Shown here one piece after another: positions 13,379 to 19,849 of a stretch of 23,755 bases of DNA; within the stretch, counting starts at the first letter, position 1, and the number at the start of each line of letters is the position of its first letter. A program made the translations under genes and the position numbers. This stretch comes from a virus, in the IMG/VR virus record IMGVR_UViG_3300036944_000917, positions 1 to 23,755 of that record. One strand, 5' to 3'. Under the pieces are notes generated by a model. It saw only the letters and a list, made by a program, of their open reading frames with translations, was not told the origin of the DNA and made no database searches.

Positions 13379-13497
13379 AAAGACGCGCGAGACGATTGAT
13401 GTTCGAATTCGACGGGGCGTTATTCAGGTTGAAGTAGACTGGAGAACAATTACGGCCACCCGACCAGACACCGCCCACGAACACAGCGCTCACTGCG
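13379..13497 (-). repeat. DGR template repeat (TR), 119 bp
   Basis: A 119-bp sequence matching the variable repeat at 13572-13690 with a constant offset of 193 bp and 106 identities. Of 13 differences, 12 fall where the template has A on the coding (minus) strand; 12 of its 19 adenines differ against 1 of 100 other bases. The adenines are concentrated in AAC/AAT codons of the same frame as the tail protein (seven Asn plus one ATC), the usual TR design for maximum amino-acid change without stop codons. The 17 bp at the RT-proximal end (13379-13395) have no adenine and stay identical. Confidence 0.95.
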
Positions 13498-13529
13498 CGC
13501 TCAATCCCTATATTTTATTTTCTAATGAT

Positions 13530-13545
13530 GGGGGCTACCGCCCCC
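13530..13545 (-). repeat. GC-rich hairpin between VR and TR
   Basis: GGGGGC-TACC-GCCCCC: a 6-bp perfect stem with a 4-base loop, 4 bp from the VR-proximal hairpin. On the minus strand no T-run follows, so it is not an obvious terminator. It could protect the tail mRNA end, or form part of the DGR target structure. Confidence 0.6.
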
Positions 13546-13549
13546 AAAC

Positions 13550-13565
13550 CCCCGTTAAGACGGGG
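13550..13565 (-). repeat. Hairpin/cruciform just after the variable repeat
   Basis: CCCCGT-TAAG-ACGGGG: 6-bp perfect stem with a 4-base loop, 6 bp beyond the 3' end of the variable repeat; the tail gene's stop codon TAA lies in the loop and stem edge. DGRs of the Bordetella phage type have a short-stem, 4-base-loop hairpin at this place that increases retrohoming, so this is probably its equivalent. Confidence 0.75.
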
Positions 13566-15474
13566 ATACAAAAAGACGCGCGAGACGAAAGAGGTCCGAA
13601 CCCGACGGGGCGTAAAGCAGGAAGAAGTAGACTGGAGACCAACTACGGCCACCCGACCAGACACCGCCCACGAACACAGCGCTCACTGCGTATCTGCCGT
13701 AATAGTAATATGAGGCGTAGTACGTTGTACTTGCCCCGCCTACTGCCGTAGGCATCCTGACAGCTGGAGACTTAGGATCCTTACCCATCTGCGTAACGTA
13801 GCCGTCGGACGGGCTTAGGTTATAGTCAACCTTCTTCCAGTTATCGTCAATAGCGCCGTTGCTGTAGAGAGTAGGATCCGACAGCTGATAAGCGTTATAG
13901 GTATAAGGGTCTTCTACTGTTCCAGATCCAAACCTTTGGATTAGTACATCCGATATGCCAGAGTAGGCCATAGCCCAAGGGTCAACCTTACCTCTCCATA
14001 TGCAAGGGTACCTTCCGTTTGAGTTGCTCACAGGTGATCCGGAGGACGCTTTGACAATGTCCGTTGCGCCGTTTCTCCACGCTCTTGTAGAGATAAAAGC
14101 GCCCAACGGGATATTGAGTGGAGGACCATCAAAGGATATTGCCTTGTTTGAGGCATCGTACACGTCAATCGCTGTAATCACTACTCTTGTAGCGATATTG
14201 CTTCCGTTTTTCGTGGTTCCGATGCAGATGGTCTGACCGACCACGAATTGATCCGCTGAGGCGTTGGCCATAACAATTCTGTTTACGCCATCCTCTGCAA
14301 AGATAGAGATATCATCTCCATTATAGCGATTGGACATTGCGCCAGTCATTACGTTCTGCACGTCTCTTGTGGCAAACTCCACAAGCTGCAGCACGTACTC
14401 ACTGATTCTCACAGCCATGGTCTCAAGATGAGCCCTAGCGTGATAAGTCCTGGCGGTAGCCATACTTCCATTGATGGAGTTGTATTCCGGATGCGTACCA
14501 GACAAAGAGCACGCTTTGCCATTGTCCAAGCCTAGCCAGTAAGATGGCAGATAGACCTTATCCACTGGATTTTTAAACATCGGTGCAAGTTCAAACCCCT
14601 CTAGAGGTGTTGCTGATACTTGAGGCCAATCAAGGCTTCCGTTCCAGTAAAACGGCTTCTGTTCGTAAAATACCTGGGCTTTTTCCGTGTATGGGGCAAA
14701 GACTGCACCCCCCAGATCAAAACCAGGCTCGCCTTCATAAGTCATTACCTGAGCCTTACCTGCAGAGTCATGATAAACAAGGCATCTTGGGCGCTGGAAG
14801 AATGACACATCGTCGAAGTCATTTTGGACCAGCTGATCATCTACTCCCACATTCGCGATCATTCCGATTGCATCATGAGTTCTCACCCCTTCGGCATTGG
14901 ATCCGGAAAACTGCACGCCGTATATTTTAGATTTTTGAGAGATCTTCGTTGTCATGTTGTCCAGTCTGTCTTTCAAAGTCCCGAAACCACCCCTTGCAAG
15001 GATAACCTCAGAATCTACCGTGAGACCTGCGACTATCGCATCGAAGTCATTTCTGATGCTCTGGATATCCAGGAAAGCCTGATCGATTGCAGGGTATTCA
15101 TCCACGCTCTCAGTGTTAGGATCATCAACGCCAGGCTGCACTTCCATGGTAAAGATAAAGGACTTGGCCACGCCTGCATCGCCAAGTACCTCGACAATGC
15201 CGACTACGGCGCCAGAGAAGAGGAGTACCTGGTTCGTGAGTTTGACCTCTGCGATTCCTGCGGCGGCGTTTGTGATGACTCCGGGCAGAAGGCTGATTGT
15301 GCCATCTTTCTTCCGGAACTTCACATTGACCGTGGTTCCAGTGATCGGAAAAGGCTGCGCGTTGTGGACAAGAGTAAATTCAATTTTGACTGCCGACTCG
15401 CCTTGTACGGGTTTTATCGGCAGCCTGTTTTCTTTCGTAAGATCCAGTCTTACTTTAAAAAGTTTATAGTCCAT
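13555..15474 (-). CDS. DGR target: BppU-like baseplate/receptor-binding protein with variable lectin-type end
   Basis: A 639-aa tail protein. Residues 1-115 (DYKLFKVRLDLTKENRLPIKPVQGE..., SFIFTMEVQPGVDDP) match the N-terminal domain of BppU-type upper baseplate proteins; a helical linker (130-190) follows, then a large C-terminal domain. The last 45 residues (SAVFVGGVWSGGRSWSPVYF, then a variable segment, then RLARLFVSPS) are the C-type-lectin-like fold end typical of DGR targets. The variable repeat covers about 595-634. Residues set by template adenines are 611, 618, 620, 621, 625, 627, 628 and 629; these should form the receptor-contact surface. It follows the DUF859-like gene by 10 bp and is the last large tail gene before the retroelement. 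Confidence 0.92.
   Translation of the reverse strand: MDYKLFKVRLDLTKENRLPIKPVQGESAVKIEFTLVHNAQPFPITGTTVNVKFRKKDGTISLLPGVITNAAAGIAEVKLTNQVLLFSGAVVGIVEVLGDAGVAKSFIFTMEVQPGVDDPNTESVDEYPAIDQAFLDIQSIRNDFDAIVAGLTVDSEVILARGGFGTLKDRLDNMTTKISQKSKIYGVQFSGSNAEGVRTHDAIGMIANVGVDDQLVQNDFDDVSFFQRPRCLVYHDSAGKAQVMTYEGEPGFDLGGAVFAPYTEKAQVFYEQKPFYWNGSLDWPQVSATPLEGFELAPMFKNPVDKVYLPSYWLGLDNGKACSLSGTHPEYNSINGSMATARTYHARAHLETMAVRISEYVLQLVEFATRDVQNVMTGAMSNRYNGDDISIFAEDGVNRIVMANASADQFVVGQTICIGTTKNGSNIATRVVITAIDVYDASNKAISFDGPPLNIPLGAFISTRAWRNGATDIVKASSGSPVSNSNGRYPCIWRGKVDPWAMAYSGISDVLIQRFGSGTVEDPYTYNAYQLSDPTLYSNGAIDDNWKKVDYNLSPSDGYVTQMGKDPKSPAVRMPTAVGGASTTYYASYYYYGRYAVSAVFVGGVWSGGRSWSPVYFFLLYAPSGSDLFRLARLFVSPS
13572..13690 (-). 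repeat. DGR variable repeat (VR), 119 bp
   Basis: Second copy of the repeat, inside the end of the tail gene. Its stop-proximal 17 bp (13572-13588 on the plus strand, with GACGCGCGAGACGA) are the probable initiation-of-mutagenic-homing element, GC-rich and identical to the template. Relative to the template, N becomes S, F, L, Y, G, D and F and one I becomes L. Thus this copy has been through at least one round of mutagenic homing. A thirteenth difference (template TGT, variable TGG; Cys to Trp612) is not adenine based. Confidence 0.95.
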
Positions 15475-15484
15475 ATTAGACCTC

Positions 15485-17302
15485 CTATGCTATCGCGGTC
15501 GTAATCGTACCGCTGTCATTTACTTTGAGTATGTACCTGGTGCCATTCGGAGATTCCAGGATGATGCCCTTGTTATCGAGCAGCTCCAGATTCACACCTG
15601 CAATTATTTTCTCTTTCATGATTCTTAGTATCGCGATACCTTCTGGAAGTTCCAAGAGGGTGCTCACCCAGGTCGTGAACTTGTCACTGATCTGCAGCTC
15701 CACCGTATAGCTCTTGGTGTTCGGGTAGTCTGCCATGTACTGATCCACCGCAATGGCCTTCCAGAGTCCGGATACGGATCCATCCGTTTTGGTAAGATCT
15801 ATCCATGCCCCGTAGGCGCCGGAAGGATTCTCTTTTATCCTGTACCTCAGATAGACCTCATTCACATCTACCGTGGAGGGCTTCACTGTGTACCTTCTGC
15901 CCTCAATGATCATCGTTGTAGGCTCCTCGTAAGAGTTAAGCCTCTGAGGGACGGCCTGCAGTATCTGAGGCGCCTGGTAGTCAAGCATCTGCACGGTGAA
16001 TGATCTCGTGACCGCGTTGCCCCTGGAGTCAGTCACGGTCAGCACAGCGGTCTGATTCGCTGACTGATTGACTGCCCCGACATTGATCTCCTTATCCGTC
16101 TCCGTTGTAACGGATACAGCGGCGTTGACGCTGTAGTTGTTCCCGCCGATCGACACCTTGTAATTTTTTAGAGTGGCGCCCTTTTGTGATACCGCGGTTC
16201 CTGCGACCACTCTTAAACTGGACTTATTTCGGAGGATCTTCTGATTGTTTCCGAGTATCGCCTGCACCGCGCTCGATGTATCAAGGTAGGAAACGGATGA
16301 TATCGTAGGATTGGCGTTTACGATGCTTGCGGTACCCGTCTTGTAGATCGTGCCCTGGATAGTCCCTGACGACCCCCACCTGACAACCATCTTGACTCTT
16401 ACACTTACTGTCTTTGATGTGGGGTGCTTCGAGAACAAAGTATTTAAAGCTGATGTTGTAGGGCTGATGCTTCCCGAAGTAGTCCTATTACTCTGTGCGG
16501 TGTTAAGTGCCACAGCCCTCCAGGCGCTGTCATAGTATGCCTCAAGCGTCAGATCATGATAGAGGCTTGCGCTAGGCCTGTAAATCGATACTGCAAGAGC
16601 AGACTCAAGATTAAAGTCCGCGCTGGAGGATATGCTGGACAAGGCTACAGTGGTCTTTGATAGCTCGCTGCTATAGGTCCAGAGCTGAGAGGCGGTAGCC
16701 TTGACCCTTATCTTGACCTTATAATTCGTTCCAGGAGACCTTCCGGTGATGATTCCTCCGGAGGGGATATTAGTCCATGAACCTCCGTTTAAGCTGTACT
16801 CTGCGTCATCTATAGCTCTGTCTACCGCGTAATTGATCTTAAACTGTACACAGGTAATATCCGTAACCGTAAAGCTTGTAATGGCTGCGTATCTGGGGAT
16901 CGTAGTAAGCGCCCAGTTGTAAGAGGGTACATACCCATCATAAAGAGAGGAGGGGCCATTGATGTCGAATCCGGAGGATACTGCTATGGTAAGCTCTCCA
17001 TTATCTGCATGTGTAACCCAGCCCTCGTAAAAGCCAAGCTCGACAATCTTCAGATCTCTGAAGTCCATGGACTTCGTGCCGCTCACCACATTAGTACCAT
17101 TTATTTTTATCCAGTACGGATTTGTCTCAGATCCGGACCAAGCTTGATACGTTGTACTGGTTGAGTAAGCATATTGCCTTAATCGGATCCGGCTTTTATT
17201 GTTTGCGATGTCCTGTTCCAGGATAGTGAGCTCAAGTTTGAGATAGTACGTATGATTGACATAGGGGCTATTCATCACGCCGTTTCTTGTTATATCTGCC
17301 AC
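15485..17302 (-). CDS. DUF859-like phage minor structural (tail) protein
   Basis: A 605-aa, beta-rich protein. The N-terminus (residues about 10-150: YYLKLELTILEQDIANNKSRIRLRQYAYST..., then GFDINGPSSLYDGYVP) matches the start of DUF859-type siphovirus structural proteins, which describe a jelly-roll-like segment. Fibronectin-type repeats are likely at 155-215 (ITSFTVTDITCVQFKINYAVDRAIDDAEYSLNGG...), and the C-terminus (LELLDNKGIILESPNGTRYILKVNDSGTITTA) is a short fibre-end motif. It lies between the Tal-like and the BppU-like genes, which places it in the baseplate or tail tip. Function beyond that is not visible. Confidence 0.75.
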   Translation of the reverse strand: MADITRNGVMNSPYVNHTYYLKLELTILEQDIANNKSRIRLRQYAYSTSTTYQAWSGSETNPYWIKINGTNVVSGTKSMDFRDLKIVELGFYEGWVTHADNGELTIAVSSGFDINGPSSLYDGYVPSYNWALTTIPRYAAITSFTVTDITCVQFKINYAVDRAIDDAEYSLNGGSWTNIPSGGIITGRSPGTNYKVKIRVKATASQLWTYSSELSKTTVALSSISSSADFNLESALAVSIYRPSASLYHDLTLEAYYDSAWRAVALNTAQSNRTTSGSISPTTSALNTLFSKHPTSKTVSVRVKMVVRWGSSGTIQGTIYKTGTASIVNANPTISSVSYLDTSSAVQAILGNNQKILRNKSSLRVVAGTAVSQKGATLKNYKVSIGGNNYSVNAAVSVTTETDKEINVGAVNQSANQTAVLTVTDSRGNAVTRSFTVQMLDYQAPQILQAVPQRLNSYEEPTTMIIEGRRYTVKPSTVDVNEVYLRYRIKENPSGAYGAWIDLTKTDGSVSGLWKAIAVDQYMADYPNTKSYTVELQISDKFTTWVSTLLELPEGIAILRIMKEKIIAGVNLELLDNKGIILESPNGTRYILKVNDSGTITTAIA

Positions 17303-17306
17303 TCTC

Positions 17307-19148
17307 TTACACCCCCGTCCATACTAAGTCTACTGAGTCATTGGTCTGCACAAATTTTATAGGTCTCATCCAAAGGCCTTTGCCCTTGATTTCCAGCCCC
17401 ATTACTTCAGTGATATCACCGTTGAGCGTAAAGATCTTCTGATTATTGTAATATCCGGCAAACTCTTCCGGGCTCATGATCGTGTATCCTTTGCCGTCCG
17501 CATAAAATACCTTTATCCCGTCTGCATCAGTCTGCACTCTAAGTGTATAGACCTCACCATTGGCCTGGGACCAGTAATTCACATTGGATCCTTTGGCCAG
17601 CATCAGATCAGTATATTCAACTGCAGAGTCCACTGAGACTATCGAGAGCACTGGGTCAATCGCATTCCCGTCATACTCAAATTCAAAGCTTACGATTCCG
17701 TCGTATTCTTCTCCGTCAGGGATATCTAATATTTCATAGAGATAGGCAGACATGAATTCGTCTATGCTCAGTGCGAATTGCCCTGCGACCCCTTTTTTAA
17801 GTTTCATTGAGAGCGTGTATGTTTCTCCTGCCACAAGATCCAGGTGGTTGAAAAAAGCATTCAGACTGCCTTCCATTTTCACGCCATGCTTCGCTTCACC
17901 CTGCAATACCCAGGTACTCTGAGAGGGTATCATTTCGCCTGAGAATACTTCCCAGTACTTGTCGCCTGCGTACCCTACAGAGTTTCTGATGAGATTGTTT
18001 CCGCCACCGTCCTGGACTGTAACCGTAAAGTTATCGAACTCCAGCTTAAAGGCTGCGTAGTCTTCTTCCATCTGTTCTTTGTCTGTGTTGTACTCGTTCT
18101 GAGAGACCTTACCCTCTACCGATTCTTCAAGCAGCTGGAAGTTTGCACGGATCACCGAGAAATCCTGCTTGATGCCGTCAAATTCCTCTCGGTTCGAGTC
18201 TGAGAGCTGTCTCATTCTATTGGCTATAGTGATCGTGTCTTTCTTCGGTTCATCCGGATATTTCTTCCGGACGATAATCCTCTGCTTTTCTCGGATGCCG
18301 GATTCCTTATCAACGATCTCGATTGTATCTCCAGGTTCATATGCCAGGATGTCTATCCCGGATATTCTGGCCAGGTCATATACCTTGGCAGAGAAGTTCT
18401 TCAGAACCTTGCTCCACACGTCCAGTTTCTTCTGTGCTGCTTCCTTCAGATTTTCGACCACAGTGTATCTCTCATCGGACCAGTACCTGGTTATGATCTT
18501 GCTGCTATAGGTCAGATTTTCCAGGTAGGGGAGACCGTCGTTGATTGCTTCGATGGACAGCCCATCCTTACCGCGCGGAATGATTCTTGTGGCAAAATCG
18601 TAGGTGTCAGCGTCCACCTTTATTTCATCCAGATTAACTTCGTCGTGGAAGTAGACTCCTTTGTCTTCGCCAAGCTCGGACTCTGCATAGATTACCTTTG
18701 CCTGATTGTCAAACCTGATCTCCAGTTCAAAGGTATCTCTCAAAATCACATAGATCAGGTCCAGTCTGTCTATTGTTACACCCGTGGCAGTCCTGACTTT
18801 ATCGTCCGATGTTTCAAAACTCCATCCGGTTCCTGTAAGCAGATCATCCATCATCTGTTGAGCGGTCAGAGAGACATAGGCCTTTGATTCAATGTACTCC
18901 TGCAGCTCTTCCAGATCGTACATTCCAACAATCTCATAAAAGTCCTTATTAAGATTCTTTTCTTTGATGACGTACTTTCCATCCCCTTCGACTTCCACAT
19001 ATCCTTCATGCTCGATAAGATATGATAGATCTAAAGGGATATCAAAGTGCAGCACATTCATCTGACTTACTTCTTCCTCAATCATGAGGTCTTCGTACTT
19101 GTCAAGGTTCGCTATGTGATCTCCGGAAGCATTATATATTTTCAGCAT
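17307..19148 (-). CDS. Tal-like tail-tip protein (prophage tail/endopeptidase type)
   Basis: A 613-aa protein. Its first 370 residues match the N-terminal hub domain of phage minor structural/Tal proteins: MLKIYNASGDHIANLDKY, YVIKEKNLNKDFYEIVGMYDLEELQEYIE, DFATRIIPRGKDGLSIEAIN and GDTIEIVDKESGIREKQRIIVRKKYPDEPKKDTITI. A coiled segment (about 315-365) leads to a carbohydrate-binding-like jelly-roll domain (about 375-530) with GGGNNLIRNS and YTLSMKLKKG, and a C-terminal domain. No Cys/His peptidase motif is seen, so it may lack cell-wall cutting activity. It follows Dit by 10 bp, in the standard Dit-Tal order, and forms the tail tip hub. Confidence 0.8.
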   Translation of the reverse strand: MLKIYNASGDHIANLDKYEDLMIEEEVSQMNVLHFDIPLDLSYLIEHEGYVEVEGDGKYVIKEKNLNKDFYEIVGMYDLEELQEYIESKAYVSLTAQQMMDDLLTGTGWSFETSDDKVRTATGVTIDRLDLIYVILRDTFELEIRFDNQAKVIYAESELGEDKGVYFHDEVNLDEIKVDADTYDFATRIIPRGKDGLSIEAINDGLPYLENLTYSSKIITRYWSDERYTVVENLKEAAQKKLDVWSKVLKNFSAKVYDLARISGIDILAYEPGDTIEIVDKESGIREKQRIIVRKKYPDEPKKDTITIANRMRQLSDSNREEFDGIKQDFSVIRANFQLLEESVEGKVSQNEYNTDKEQMEEDYAAFKLEFDNFTVTVQDGGGNNLIRNSVGYAGDKYWEVFSGEMIPSQSTWVLQGEAKHGVKMEGSLNAFFNHLDLVAGETYTLSMKLKKGVAGQFALSIDEFMSAYLYEILDIPDGEEYDGIVSFEFEYDGNAIDPVLSIVSVDSAVEYTDLMLAKGSNVNYWSQANGEVYTLRVQTDADGIKVFYADGKGYTIMSPEEFAGYYNNQKIFTLNGDITEVMGLEIKGKGLWMRPIKFVQTNDSVDLVWTGV

Positions 19149-19158
19149 AAAATCCCTC

Positions 19159-19848
19159 CTACGCCCATCGAGGGCTGAATCTCACAGTAATATCAAGAGT
19201 GTCCTCAGACAGGGCTATATCATTTTCTCCTGGTGCCAATTCAGGAAACCCCCAGGAGTCATAATCATTCCATTTGTTCATCTCATTTTCTGTCACGATT
19301 CCTTTTTCTCCGTCAATGATCACAGGTACTCCCGCGGTCAGATTTTTCAAGATAATATCTCTTCCGAATCCCGTGATGGTTACACTGGCCACATGGTTCG
19401 TGGGCAGTATCTCAAGAATTACAGGTGTTTCATGATTGCTCTCAAGATAGATCGTGCTGATATCGGTCTGATTGAGCTCAAGTATCTGCTCATCCTCATG
19501 TTCGTAGACAAGCATGTCCACTTTCAACACTTCAAATCCGTTCACCTGGTCGCCTGTGCCAGCATAATCAATCACGCCAGTGTAATTATGCTCCAGTTTC
19601 CCAAAGGCCACAGAGGCGCTCGTAAGCGCCTTAATGAGCCTGCTCTTGTTTATCTGTATTTCCTGTGGAGATCCTTTCAGCTCGATCTCCATCTTCAGTT
19701 CTTTATAGTAGTATCCGATATCTTTACTTATGTGAGGCCGTAGTGCCTTCTTCGCCCAGAAGGTGGATAGACCGATATCGGGGGAGGAGATCACTCTTTT
19801 TAAAAGCTTCCCGCCGTAATCGCTGAGCGGTATGTCATTGATGTACAT
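19159..19848 (-). CDS. dit: Distal tail protein (Dit)
   Basis: A 229-aa protein beginning MYINDIPLSDYGGKLLKRVISSPD, the typical opening of sipho-tail Dit proteins, with ELKMEIELKGSPQEIQINKSRLIKAL and VKVDMLVYEHED-type strands of the N-terminal ring domain, then a galectin-like C-terminal half ending TLDITVRFSPRWA. The ATG at 19848 has GGAGGAAG upstream; the longer open frame extends into the tape measure gene and is not used. Dit forms a hexameric ring linking tail tube and tip. It directly follows the tape measure gene. Confidence 0.85.
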   Translation of the reverse strand: MYINDIPLSDYGGKLLKRVISSPDIGLSTFWAKKALRPHISKDIGYYYKELKMEIELKGSPQEIQINKSRLIKALTSASVAFGKLEHNYTGVIDYAGTGDQVNGFEVLKVDMLVYEHEDEQILELNQTDISTIYLESNHETPVILEILPTNHVASVTITGFGRDIILKNLTAGVPVIIDGEKGIVTENEMNKWNDYDSWGFPELAPGENDIALSEDTLDITVRFSPRWA

Positions 19849-19849
19849 G

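Noticed and set aside
12036-13493. Reverse transcriptase beginning at GTG 13493 (485 aa)
   Set aside because: The first 83 codons are template repeat and spacer; an ATG at 13244 has its own TAGGAG site and gives a normal-length DGR enzyme.
13530-13545. Rho-independent terminator of the tail operon
   Set aside because: The minus strand shows no T-run after the stem, so termination is not supported by sequence alone.
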